Source: Siphonodentalium dalli (taxonomy: Eukaryota > Mollusca > Scaphopoda > Gadilida > Siphonodentaliidae). From it: DNA of 64,000 nt. Both the position numbers and the translations under genes were made by a program. The stretch covers positions 248,633,582 to 248,697,581 of the forward strand of contig CP136061.1 in the NCBI GenBank assembly GCA_032622095.1, in the 5' to 3' direction. The notes under the pieces are model-generated. The model was not told where the DNA came from. It saw only the letters and a program-made list of their open reading frames with translations, and ran no database searches. Positions 1 to 11,672 of the stretch are shown here, piece after piece (the stretch's first letter is position 1; every line of letters begins with the position of its first letter).

Positions 1-109
1 ATGACCCCAAAATGACTCGTCCCTATTTACATGTCAATGTTAACATCCATGACAAATAGTATGCACAGAAATTCATATACAGCTGTTTACAGTGAATTTT
101 CCCCCGCAA

Positions 110-281
110 ATCTCTGTTTTAGTGTTAACAGGGGGTGGGTGTCCAAAAATGGTCGGGGAAAAAACTGCCGAAAACGGAAACAAATTTGGAAGCGTGGGTG
201 GGTGGGTCCCAACAAGGGTCGAAAGGAAAAAATCAGCATACGTGCCTGAACATTTTTTCGGACCCCCCCCCCCCCTTTGAC
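110..281 (+). repeat. Purine/G-tract repeat R1, copy 1
   Basis: 'GGGGTGGGTGTCCAAAA', 'CGGAAACAAATTTGG', 'CATACGTGCCTGAA' and a C-tract at 268-280. The same blocks in the same order recur at 14620-14731 and inverted at 11478-11672. Confidence 0.7.
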
Positions 282-409
282 ATATGCCTATAATGTACTC
301 TATCCTCTATTCGACCGAGGCTTTTCGATGATCGATGCCTTATCTGAAAAGATACAAGGTGGACGTCCACGCGTCAGGGAATACACTCTATTTAACCCAA
401 TCTGTTCTA

Positions 410-645
410 AATGGATTTTCCAACTCAGTTATACTAGTATACATTGGAATGGTCTATTCTTCATCTGGAGCGATGTCCAGGATATAATTATGAGCAGACG
501 AAATTATGACGAAAATATAATACAAGTACAAAAGGTTCATATTTATTGGTGGGAAATGTTTAAGATAATAAGTTTGTTGAACTTATTATCTGAACATTCC
601 TAAGGAAACTGCTCATCAATGAGTATGTTGTATAGAAATGATTTA
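410..645 (+). mobile_element. Family C TTAA-type element, copy 1 (left end missing)
   Basis: Shares 'CATTGGAATGGTCTA', 'GAACTTATTATCTGAA' and 'CAATGAGTAT...TATAGAAA' with 45719-45968 and ends in TTAA (642-645). Confidence 0.65.
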
Positions 646-2229
646 ACATTCACCCCACATGCAAAATCTTTAAATTGTTATAAAACGTTGGAACTTTAGA
701 TGATACCGACAAACAAGATTTCTCACAGAACTTATACCCTGATTATTAATTTATGTTTGCACAGCACGCACTTACTTGCATCTCATTCTCTCGCTATCAT
801 GAAACAATCTCGAAGATCTTATTCTTGAAGTTTTAGGTTCCCGCTGTGTTATGCATGTTATGACATCATATCAATCCGCAACCATCGGGGTAAAACATGC
901 TAATATAGCATAAACTGAGGAGTGCAGCTGTTAGTCCGGGAGCTAATAGGGGTAACTTGCACCCCCCTGGGACTTAACTTCACCCCACTCATTTTGTTCC
1001 TTATTATGTCCTTCAACTTTTAAGCAATGCTAACAAGAAAAAAAAAGTGGCCGTGTAGACTCCAGACAAGATGGCGTCCATCATGGCCGCCGTTTTTAAG
1101 CCCAGACCCTAAGTCAGTTTTATGCAAATTATAGCGGGAAAATCTTGTAAAATGTATACAAATGTATATATTTTCGTGAAGCTGAGACATAATGACACAT
1201 TTTTGAGCCAAAATTTAAACTCACCATCCAAGATGGCTACCAAAATGGCCACCGGAAGTTGAAAATATAATTTTTTTTCACAAATGTCTTCTAGATCAAT
1301 TCATGCTGTTTGGAACTGGTTGAGTAATGCAACTTTATTTTGTGTTTTGTATATTACCTGATCATTGGAGCAACGAAATATACAATTATTGGGGTCCTAA
1401 CCCCTTCCGATCCCTCAAAAATTCGATTTTACAGAATGCGGTATAAAATTTCACAAAAAATCACAATTGGGATTCTAGTCATATTTCAACAAGAAATGAA
1501 CAGAACTCTGTAATGTAAGTGATGCATATCATTAACTATTAATGTTCCAAATCACTGGGACCAAAATTCTTACTTTGGCTCAAAATGGCTGCCAATATGG
1601 CCGCCAAAATATGGAAAATGGTAAATATTACACCAGCGTGTCCTGCAATCGCTTACACGTTGTGGTTGATGTATACAATTGGCTAATCTGTATTCTATAC
1701 ATTGCATACTAACATGTCTAATGCACCATGGATCATTTTTACTATTGTCACCACTGACATCACCAGAAATATGGGATTTTTCTCTCACAAACTTGACAAA
1801 AATATTGGCAAAAATTCACTTTTCAGGGTTCGACCATTTGTTCAAGTAAACTGCAACTATCTTTGGTATCAAAGGTGTTTATTGTTTTGGTCTATCTTAA
1901 GTGTGTCACACTGTGATGTTTAAAGACTGAAATGCTCAAGATGGCTTCCAAAATGGCAACCAAATTTGTAAAAAGTTAAAAGTTAACATATCCCGAACAT
2001 TATTCTCTGCGTTATCCGAAAAAGATAGCAAATTGTGACTCACTTGGTTATTTTACGTATTAGTTAATTAACTGACAAATACGTTCTATTATATTTGTTC
2101 CAGTTCCGTATGGGGTATGACAAATTCATTTTAAAGTTGCAGTATGGAATTTTGCGGAGAACCTCTTTTGTGATTCTGGCCATATTATTGAAAGGAAATG
2201 AGCAGAACTTTGAGACGGAACTGAGATTA

Positions 2230-4345
2230 ATATGTTTACCTGGATTGACTCTATGTTCATGTGTATGGCGAATATGTATACATGTAGTGGCTGTATGGTC
2301 CATGGTGAGGTGAATATGTATACAATGAGTGACTGTATGATCGTGAATGTAGTGAATATGTATACATAGAGTGACTTTTTGTCATGCGTCGGGTGTAGGT
2401 GTATACCTGGTGTTCATGCATGGTGACTCGTAGCTGTATCGTCATTTGTGGTATGTACGGGTATAACCAAGTATGGCTACATGATCAGGTGTACGTGTAT
2501 AAAGTGGGTAACTATGTTGTCATTTGTGTGGTGTTATGTACATATGGAGTGACTTGGGTAATGGGTGGGTTATATCTTGGTGGTAATGGGTGGGTTGTAT
2601 CTTGGGTGGCTATCGCTTTCTACAATAACTCAAGGGTATGTTAATCAATAAAGAGGTCATGTCAGAGAGTTCTCCATCTTGATGATGTTTATGTAGATTG
2701 GGGGTGCTAAGCGTGGAAAGCGATAGCCACCCATTAGCACACAGTCATTACATATATACATAAACACCACAGACATAACAATATAGTGACCCACTGTATA
2801 CACGTACACCTGATCCATGACCACGGGTGACCATACAGCCATTCGTCACAGTGCAGGCACACCGGGTATACTCATAAACATGACCCATAACCATATAGTC
2901 ACTCCCTGTATACCCATTCGTCTCACCATTGGCCATAAGGTCACCCCCTGTATACCTATTCTCCAAACGCATGGTCAAATAGACAATCAATATCTACATC
3001 AAAACCACAACAATGGCCATAAAGTCATTCCGGTATACATATGCACCTCACCAATGGCCATACAGCCACTCGCTTCATACTCATACCATAACCCATGTCA
3101 CCTGGTATACTCCTTCATCTGACCTATGGCCATATAGTCACCCCGTGTGTACCTATTCAAAACATTCATACATGATCATGGTCAATGCTTGTAAACATAT
3201 TCGCCTGAACATTGGCCATGTCACTCCTTGTATCCCTATTTGTCACACCATAGCCGAATAGCCACTCAATATATACTAATACACCCCATCCATGTCACTA
3301 TAGTCACTCCATGTATGCATGTGCACCTCATCCATGGCCATATAGCCACTCGCTATATACTCATATCCCTCGGCTATGACAATAAAGCAACACGTGTTAT
3401 ACTGGTATAACCTACACATGACCATACTACCACGAGTCACCAAACAGGAGCACCAGGTATACTCATACGCCTGACACATGACCATTTAGTCACCCCCTGT
3501 ATAGATGTTCATTACATTTGTGACCATACAGTCACTACTATCTTGTATACCTACATGTTCTCATCTCACTATTAACCATACAGTCACTACTTGTATACCT
3601 ATTTGACACACATAGTCATATAACCACTCGATATACATATGCAGCTCACCCTAGACTATAGATTTACTCCAGGTATACATGTAAACCTCACTAATGGCCA
3701 TTCAGCCCTTCCAGATGTACAAAAAAAACCGCACACACGACCACTCAAACACTCCATACTTGCATATACACATCACACATGACAATTCAGCAATTCACTG
3801 CATAATCATACACGCCATCCATGATAATACAGCTAAGCCTTATACACCCACACATGATAATACATCCACGAGATATATAAATATACATCCCACCATTACC
3901 ACACGGACACTCCCTATATAACCACACCCTCGATAATGTCCACCCAGCTTACTCCAGGTATTCATATTCAATCATGACCGTACAGTTATTCCATGTATAC
4001 CTGTACACATTACCCGTAACCATAAAATCACTCCCTATGTATCCACACACCCCATCCATGATCATACAGACAACACATACCTCCCAGGACCTTACAGTCA
4101 CTCCATATATACATAATCAACACATAGATGACCATGTAGCTATATCCATACACCACACCAATGATACAGGTACACCGGTTGCACCCGTACTGAATATACA
4201 CAACCATAAACCATATAGTCACTCCGTGCATACCGATTGACCTCACACCTGACCATGACCTCTCCCTGTATACCTAGATGCATCTTACCATGGACAACCC
4301 ACTAATAACCATATAGTCACTCATTGTATACCTACTCACATCAGT
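2230..4345. repeat. Strand-switching minisatellite inside the fold-back element
   Basis: Degenerate ~40-60-bp units built around 'CCATATAGTCACTCC' and 'TGTATACC'. From 2740 to 4345 they read in this orientation; from 2230 to 2600 the same motifs appear reverse-complemented. The switch is centred on an 18-bp inverted pair (2603-2620 with 2716-2733). The two sides are unequal, about 370 against 1600 bases. The open frames across it are rich in His, Thr and Tyr and are artefacts of the repeat. Confidence 0.8.
2603..2733. repeat. Central inverted pair of the fold-back element
   Basis: TGGGTGGCTATCGCTTTC at 2603-2620 is exactly reverse-complemented at 2716-2733 with a 95-base loop. It marks the point where minisatellite orientation flips. 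Confidence 0.8.
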
Positions 4346-4943
4346 CATGACATACAATAACACCGCATTCTGTAAAATCGAATTTTGAGGGATCGGAAGG
4401 GGTTAGGACCCCAATAATTGCATATTTCGTTGCTCCAATGATCAGTTAATATACAAAACACAAAATAAAGTTGCATTACTCAACCAGTTCCAAACAGCAT
4501 GAATAGATCTAGAAGACATTTGTGAGAAAAAAATTATATTTTCAACTTCCGGTGGCCATTTTGGTGGCCATCTTGGATGGTGAGTTTAAATTTTGGCTCA
4601 AAAATGTGTCATTATGTCTCAGCTTCACGAAAATATATACATTTGTATACATTTTACAAGATTTTCCCGCTATAATTTGCATAAACTGACTTAGGGTCTG
4701 GGCTGAAAAACGGCGGCCATGATGGACGCCATTTTGTCTGGAGTCTACACGGCCACTTTTTTTCTTGTTAACATTGCTTAAAAGTTGAAGGACATAATAA
4801 GGAACAAAATGAGTGGGGTGAAGTTAAGTCCCGGGGGGGGGGGGGTGCAAGGGTACCCCTATTAGCTCTCGGACTATGTGGCTATCCTTATTATATAGCT
4901 AGTTGAAGGATGGTGGAATCACTCAGGGTGGTCGGGACCCCGG

Positions 4944-5020
4944 TTGCTCAGATGGTAAGATGCATAGCACATTATGCCACAATAAGCAGTCCAATGATGG
5001 CGAAGCTGGTTCAATTTACG
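4944..5020 (+). repeat. Possible tRNA-derived head (SINE relic)
   Basis: GGTTGCTCAGATGGTAAGA resembles an A box, and GGTTCAATTTACG about 50 bases later a damaged B box. It does not fold as a full tRNA by eye. It lies directly after the fold-back element. Confidence 0.25.
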
Positions 5021-5057
5021 TTATTCGCAAGGGGCGGGGGCTAACCAGATTAGTGTA

Positions 5058-5211
5058 CAGTAATGCCCTAAAATATCGACTCCTTAACCACAGCAGAATT
5101 ATGGGTGAGAGCTTTCCTATGATTGGCAACAAGCCATATTTCCGACTAAATCCTGAAAAATTACCCATAATTCTGCTGTGGTTAAGGAGTCGATTATTTA
5201 GGGCATTACTG
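5058..5211. mobile_element. Family A element, copy 1 (TA-flanked, CAGT ends)
   Basis: CAGTAATGCCCTAAA ... TTTAGGGCATTACTG flanked by TA on both sides; ~50-bp inverted ends ('GACTCCTTAACCACAGCAGA'). CAGT termini with TA duplication are typical of Tc1/mariner-derived MITEs. Confidence 0.85.
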
Positions 5212-5892
5212 TATAGGCACGTTTGTCAGAAACTGTTGCTTACCGGGATCAGTATAGGGTGAAATCACAGTGGACCTGACCATCTGATTGTTATTCCCCA
5301 CCCGTAAAATTCACATCGTTGTGATATGGCTTATAGCTGCTGAAACGACTATAAACCAAAATAAACAAAAAATAAATAAATTCCAACCAGCACTATAAAT
5401 TTACACCCGATACCAGCGGATAACGATATTAGCAATATTCATGAATATATTATGTCACGTGACTATATAATCATAATCCACGCTTGTGATTGGTTGCTTG
5501 ATGTTCACATTTTCCAATAGTTCTGACCCTAACACGATAGTCGGCTTCCTATAATGTTAGTACAACCATTATCGCTGGGGAAATCCCGAAGATTATTTTT
5601 TAGCATGCATGCCATTCCGACGAGGTAATTTGAAAGTAATCTCCGCCTCGCTGGAAAAGTTCAATATCATCTTTTCTATATTTTTTGTCAATTCCCTAAG
5701 TTCACCATACAATTTTAGATACGAATCTTCGGTTTGTTTTCGGGAGATAAATTGCTCACTAGTTAACAAGATCTGATTGTGATATGTTTGACATTATGGG
5801 ATCTGGGACAACATGAAGAACGTTCGATAAAACATAACACATATTGCACGGCTTGTCGTTGACCACGCCAAAATTCAACATTTATTTATTAA
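5212..5892. other. No gene seen
   Basis: AT-rich unique sequence. It includes 'CCAATAG' and 'GATTGG' boxes near 5490-5520 but nothing coding and no convincing repeat. Confidence 0.5.
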
Positions 5893-6345
5893 GACCATGT
5901 TGTTATCCTCCGTGGTGGAACAGTATCTTATGTCATATAGCTGGGGCAAACACCGATCTTGGTGTTATCCTCCGTGGTGGAACAGTACCTTATGTCATAT
6001 ATATAGCGGGGAATATGGCTATAGGACACCTACCGTTCTTGGTGTTACCCCCATGGCGGAACAGCATCTTTTGTCATATAGGGGAATATCGCTGGGACGC
6101 CTAACGTTCTTGGTGCTATTGTTGTCCTCCGTGCATGGTGGAACAATATCTTTTGTCATACAGCGGGAAGTATATATATGACTGGAAGGAGCACTGTTCT
6201 TGGTGTTATCCTCCGTGGTGGAAGAGTATATAATGTCATATAGCGGGGAATATGGCTGGGACACCTACAGTTCTTGGTGTTACCTTCCGTGGTGAAACAG
6301 CATCTTATGTCATATAGCGAGAAATATGGATGGGCGCGCATGAAT
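5893..6345 (+). repeat. Tandem repeat, six units of 60-90 bp
   Basis: Each unit carries TTGGTGTTATCCTCCGTGG, GGAACAGTATCTTATGTCAT and GCGGGGAATATGGCTGG with many substitutions and small length changes. Open frames over it on both strands (e.g. 5844-6104) are repeat artefacts. Confidence 0.85.
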
Positions 6346-6837
6346 CTCACCCCCATTCTCAACACATCGATTCGAAAACTGCAAATCTAAATATATATCC
6401 AAACCCCAAGTCCCCACTGACCATTTTAGTTTTTGTATTTCCAACCATTTGGTCAGGAGAACATTATACAGAATTGGTTATTGTCAATTGATGGATATAT
6501 GGATGACATTAAACTTACTCGAAAGTGTCCCCGCATGCATGGCGGGAACGAATAGATCACAACTATATTTCACAATATATAGTTGTCCTAATTGTCACTG
6601 AGAGTTAATTCACCAGAGTATGTTTATTTATGTACGGCTTTCAATATAGACTAAATGCTAATACCGATGCCAGCCAACACCCGTTCTTGTTTCCAGCATA
6701 CGTGTAGTTGATATTATATTGCATGCACCTATAATCGACCATAATTATGCTGATACGTTTGGCACTAAACATGTTATGCATTGGCGAGAAGTTTGAATGA
6801 GATGACCCATGCGAAATGGTTTGAGTTTCAACATGAA

Positions 6838-7271
6838 ATTATACTGGGAGGGGTGGGGGGGGGGCACCTTGAAATTTACAACTGCACCCCACTTGAACCA
6901 GGTTTGCTGAATCATATTTGCACCATCCCCCTTTGGGTTGGAACTTTCCAACTGTTACCCGAAGCTCTTCAACTGTTGGAAACCTGATACCCCCTATATA
7001 TAAGGTTGGAAATTTCCAAATGACGGCCATTTCTCATAAAATATTTTACCAAAAGTAGCAAAATATGCTACTGTTGGTCTAAAAACAACAAATTCCCCAC
7101 TAATTACAGGTTGGAAATAAAATGAGAACAATTTCAACGTATATATGGTGTAAAATTTCCAACTAATGTTGTGTCAGTTATGACATTTCCAATTCCAAAT
7201 GTTGAAAATTTGACCACCGTTAGGGTGATACACCCTAAACGCACCACCACCCTCCTGTCACCACGTCCCTG
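6838..7271 (+). mobile_element. Family G element, copy 2 (left end unclear)
   Basis: 'GGTTGGAAATTTCCAA', 'CAACAAATTCCCCAC', 'AATTTCCAACTAATGTTGTG' and the right end CACCACGTCCCTG match 12602-13408. Confidence 0.7.
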
Positions 7272-7458
7272 ACTTCACTCTGTTGACATCGGCGATATCG
7301 CGTTATCACACGTATTCCCACCGGATCTCATTAATCAAACTGGAGCCACTTGATTTCACCTGATTTGACCGTGCCGCAGTTAATGTGTCTTCTCAAGACC
7401 GAGGCTGAATCGGTTATTGCCCATGAGATCACATTTGTCATATACGCTCGATGTCAGC

Positions 7459-7612
7459 GGACGGGTATTAGTACCCGTGGCCAGGGAAGTCCTACGTGAC
7501 CCAGAGTGGACGGGTGTTAGTACTCGTGACCAGGGAAGTCCTACATGACCCAGAGTGGACGGGTGTTAGTACTCTTCGTGACCATGCAGGGAGGCCCTAC
7601 ATGACACAGGAA
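7459..7612 (+). repeat. Tandem repeat, three ~50-bp units
   Basis: GGACGGGTGTTAGTACTCGT, 'GACCAGGGAAGTCCTAC' and 'GTGACCCAGAG' repeat three times, the last with a small insertion. Confidence 0.85.
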
Positions 7613-7902
7613 GTAATCAGCTTCGTAAATTAGAGACACGGTGCACCTCGGGGAACCAGCCTATTATTGGAAGCAGTACATTTCTTATAGACCTCTCCAC
7701 ATTGTCCGCCGTTTAGTGACCTCATTCAGTGACAGAACTATAGTTCTTTGTCGGGGGATGTGCACTTTCTGAGTATTCAACTATGTTTCCAGAACCAACC
7801 AAACCGATATACTCTGATTTTTCCCAACTGCAAATACTTGTCACCATCGTTCCACTATAGTTGACCTGTCTATCCTTCTACATGTATAATTCTTTACAAT
7901 TA

Positions 7903-7949
7903 GCACACACACACACACACACGCACACCCTCACACACACACACACACC
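7903..7949 (+). repeat. (CA)n microsatellite
   Basis: Imperfect CA dinucleotide run with two interruptions. Confidence 0.95.
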
Positions 7950-7966
7950 AAATACTCAAAATATTA

Positions 7967-8558
7967 CTTAAAGGCACGGATGGCCTCGTTACAGGTTAAA
8001 TTTATAAACAGTAGTTACTAAATTTTGAAAGTTTCTAAGATATATATAGAATATACTAATAGTATAGTATAATGATTATATATGAATGCGATATTATCCA
8101 CAAAAGATATTTTGTGTGAGCCGAGCGTTTGTTTATATACAGCACGTAAGTAGTGACCGATAAGTACACTTAACACCGTGGCGATTGTTTTGGGGAGAGT
8201 GAATCGCGGAGACCCATTCAACACATAAATCTTGAGAGGCGAATAATAGCGAGCGCTATACTGGTATGTTGTAAACAACTTGGTGACATTTCTAACCAAA
8301 GTTCAGTAGTGGGGTCCCCGACGTTGAGTGTTTTGCTCATCGCATATCTTTAAGTACTGTTTTGTACATAACATGGCGTGTGTTTACATAACACATATAG
8401 TACTGACATGGCAGTAACATGCAAATTACTCAATATTTATGATTGGTGAAAGAACAAGATTTGTTTATAATATAATATTCTTTCTGTTTATGGCGGTTTT
8501 AACGGATGGAACATTTTTAAAAGCAATAACCAGAGGGAACGCTTACCGAATCTTTAAG
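7967..8558 (+). mobile_element. Family H repeat, copy 1
   Basis: CTTAAAGGCACGGATGGCC at the left, CCGAATCTTTAAG at the right, with 'CACCGTGGCGATTGTTTT', 'ACTAATAGTATAGTATAATG' and 'GTTTATGGCGGTTTTAA' inside. Shared with 36954-37914 and, at the ends, with 22237-22740. Confidence 0.75.
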
Positions 8559-8878
8559 TCCTCCTGAATGTGGTTTTAAATTATTTTCTTCTATTGAATG
8601 TAACTTTTGATCGCGTAAATAACCACCAGTTTTTATTTAACGGAATTACTAAATAGGGGAGACACCATATTCGATGTGTACACAGTATATGGCAATATCT
8701 TTAACCTGTATGCCGTTTTAATTTCATACAGGGGATATCTATTCCCGAAGAACGTTTTATATGTACTATTTTCCACAGTAGGAAAACATGAAGGGACTCA
8801 ATGCACTCTCGTGGTTAAATGTGCAAAAAATATAAAAGTCTGTAAAACATCACCACTAAGCAGAACATGGAGAGATCA

Positions 8879-9276
8879 AGTCTGAGTTTAGTATGCCTGT
8901 CATATGCAGAATGAGGTCACAAGAGGGCGAATTTAGTGACGCTATACCGCATAGCGGGCTAGCATAACTAAATTCACCCTCTGGTGACCTCAGTCTGCAT
9001 GGTCCCATGCTATGGGAGACATAGACTCAGATTGAAGTTCCAAAATGGTGAATATTGTGTTGAACACCCAGTGGGAACCTCGATTATGCAATGTGTCGTC
9101 TGCCAATTTGGGGATAGAAATTGCTATAATAAGAAACTTTCCAGAGACGATGAGGCCTAAGCAGAATGAGGTCCCCAGAGGGTGAATTTAGTGATGCTAG
9201 CCCGCGGAATAGGGTCACTAAATTCATTCTCTGGGGACCTCATTCTGCAAATGACAGACACACTAAACTCAGGCTT
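8879..9276. mobile_element. Family D double-hairpin element, copy 1
   Basis: Outer inverted ends CTGAGTTTAGTATGCCTG / GACACACTAAACTCAGG. Each half holds a hairpin 'CAGAATGAGGTC...GGGTGAATTTAGTG' folding back at GCTAGCCCGC/GCGGGCTAGC. The spacer contains AGACTCAGATTGAAGTTCC. No coding sequence. Confidence 0.8.
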
Positions 9277-9464
9277 GTGAGAAATAGATATACTGTGTTT
9301 TCATAGCTAAAAGTGTACTAAGTTCAAATATTTCAGTTAAAGTTGGGTACCTTACTGGACTAATTGTAAAGTAGGTAACTCCACTCTAGTTGATGACAGT
9401 TATTTTACAGACTGTTATGTTATTTCACATGAACACACTTCGAATGCAATTAGTTCTTGTAAGT

Positions 9465-10560
9465 GTCCTGCTCTTGTGTTATGGTGTTGGTGGGACCTGT
9501 TTATTTAGCTATAATGTTGTTGGGTCCTGCTGATTTAGCTACGATGTTGGAGTGTCCTGCTGATTTAGCTATGATGTTCGTGGTTCCTGCTGATTTAGCT
9601 ATGATGTTGGTGATTTGCTATGGTGTTGGTGGGTCCTGCTGATTTAGCTATGATGTTGGTGGGTCCTGCTGATATATCCATGGTGTTGATGGTTCTTGCT
9701 GATTTAGCTATGATGTTGGTGGGTCCTGCTGATTTAGCTATGATGTTGGTGGGTCCTGTTTATTTAGCTATAATGTTGGTGGGTCCTGTTGATTGAGCCA
9801 TGGTGTTGGTGGGTCCTGCTGATTTAGCTATCATGTTGGTGGGTCCTGCTGATATATCCATGGTGTTGATGGTTCCTGCTGATTTAGCTATGATGTTCGT
9901 GGTTCCTGCTGATTTAACTATGATGTTGGTGATTTGCTATGGTGTTGGTGGGTCCTGCTGATTTAGCTATGATGTTGGTGGGTCCTGCTGATATATCCAT
10001 GGTGTTGATGGTTCTTGCTGATTTAGCTATGATGTTGGTGGGTCCTGCTGATTTAGCTATGATGTTGGTGGGTCCTGTTTATTTAGCTATAATGTTGGTG
10101 GGTCCTGTTGATTGAGCCATGGTGTTGGTGGGTCCTGCTGATTTAGCTATGATGTTGGTGGGTCCTGCTGATTGAGCCATGGTGTTGGTGGGTCCTGCTG
10201 ATTTAGCTATGATGTTGGTGGGTCCTGCTGATATATCCATGGTGTTGATGGTTCCTGCTGATTTAGCTATGATGTTGGTGGTCGTGCTGATTTAGCTATG
10301 ATGTTGGTGGGTCCTGCTGATTTAGCTGTGGTGTTGATGGTTCCTGCTGATTTAGTTATGATGTTGGTGGGTCCTCAAGATTTAGTTATGATATTGGTGG
10401 TTCCTCTTGACTTAGCTATAATGTTGGTGGCTCCTGCTGATTAAGCTGTGGTGTTGGTGGGTCCTGCTGATTTATCTATGATGTTGGTGGGTCGTCCTGA
10501 TTTAGCTATGATGTTGGTGGGTCCTGTTGATTTATCTCTGCTGTTGAGGGGACAAAGTGA
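9465..10560 (+). repeat. 30-bp minisatellite with 319-bp higher-order period
   Basis: Unit TATGATGTTGGTGGGTCC + TGCTGATTTAGC, about 35 copies. A marked variant series (GATGTTCGTGGTTCCTG, then a truncated unit GTTGGTGATTTGCTATGG, then ATATATCCATGG) starts at 9571 and recurs at 9890, showing duplication of a multi-unit block. Confidence 0.92.
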
Positions 10561-11470
10561 TTCTGTTAAGAAAAAGTTTCCCTGTTTCTCAAATTGTCAT
10601 TTTGTAGATTTTGACAAATCTTAACGATTCGAAGAAGAACCAAAGTATGTAGGAAACATTCAAAACATTGTAATAAAAAAGTATTACATGCAATTTAAGA
10701 TACAATATCAGAGTCAACTCAGATATTGACGACATGCAGAGAAATGATCTCGAACTTGTATTACTATAGCATGTATTTTTGTGTTTTGTTGAAAACCGGA
10801 AGCCGTAATCGTAAATACAGATATGGAAAAAAAAATAACTGATAGAAATAAAACACATTCTAGTGACGTAGTATCCTTTTCGCAATTCATCAGTAGTAAT
10901 CAGTAGTAGTCCATTATGCGAAATGTGTCCGTAAATTACCTTGAGTCCGGCAACATTAGGGGAAGCCTGGAGGATTACACGATTACATGTAGACATTATT
11001 ATGTAGCATTGGTATACCGTCTAGACGACGCGTGTGCTTTCACATTCACAAAAAGAAGAAGCGTATTAAACGAACTCGCAATAAGTTGAATGTCACCACA
11101 ACCCCGCACAACTTCATCGACGACTTACTGGGCCCGGGGCAGTGGTAAGTATGGTATTGAGACATATAATTATGATCGAGACATTAGCATTGAAAGCGAT
11201 AATTACCTTTGACCAGACTCGAGAATGTACGTCTATAGCTGGAATACGTTAATTCTTACATTCGTCGACACCATTACATAATACCAATGCGCAATATCAC
11301 GAATGCAGTCAACATATACCGAGACAACGCTAGCGGTCTCCGCCGAGGTGTCCCGCTTATAATTTCCAACTGCCCAGACAGGAATTGAGAGGGATTTTCA
11401 GAGTCACGCACAAGACTTTCCCATTATTTACCTAAAATGCATCGAAATGTCAAAACTAGGAGATAGTGTT
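10561..11470. other. No gene seen; flank of the 30-bp array
   Basis: The first ~200 bases resemble 32600-32710 and so belong to the element carrying the minisatellite. A 135-codon minus-strand frame (10589-10996) is Phe/Ile/Ser-rich and starts in that repeat, so it was not called. Confidence 0.5.
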
Positions 11471-11477
11471 ATTCCCC

Positions 11478-11672
11478 ATTATCCAGGGGGGGGGGGGGGT
11501 CGGAAAAAAATTCCAGGCACGTATGATCATTTTAATTTTTTCAGGCCTCGGACCACCCACCCACCCAATTTCTTCCGTTTCCGGCCTTTTTTCCAGGCAA
11601 TTTTGGACACCCACCCTTTTTTTCCGTTTCAGGAAGTTTTTTCCGGTCAGTTTTGGACACCCACCCCCTAAA
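11478..11672 (-). repeat. Repeat R1, copy 2 (inverted)
   Basis: Starts with a 14-base G run, then TCGGAAAAAAATTCC and GGCACGTATGATC, ending TTTTGGACACCCACCCCC. Reverse complement of copy 1. Overlapping short open frames are not genes. Confidence 0.7.

Larger units (their letters stand above)
934..4874. mobile_element. Fold-back element with ~510-bp inverted arms, TA-flanked
   Basis: Left arm 934-1442 and right arm 4363-4874 are inverted copies at high identity, both beginning at the outer edge with GTCCGRGAGCTAATAGGGG and both flanked by TA (932-933 and 4875-4876), as for Tc1/mariner-type insertion. The arms contain 'AAGATGGCNNCCAAAATGGC' motifs and no coding sequence. The interior holds two decayed ~660-bp direct repeats (about 1230-2230) and a minisatellite in two orientations. 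No transposase is visible, so it is non-autonomous. Confidence 0.85.

Noticed and set aside
277-603. 108-codon frame at the left edge
   Set aside because: Most of it lies in the family C transposon fragment; other copies of the family do not keep the frame.
2399-4246. Series of His/Thr/Tyr-rich frames on both strands
   Set aside because: All fall in the strand-switching minisatellite and share no codon-level conservation between units.
6019-6365. Overlapping frames on both strands
   Set aside because: Six-unit tandem repeat read in different frames; no consistent protein.
10589-10996. 135-codon minus-strand frame
   Set aside because: Overlaps the flank of the 30-bp minisatellite element; Phe/Ile/Ser-rich composition typical of AT-rich noise.
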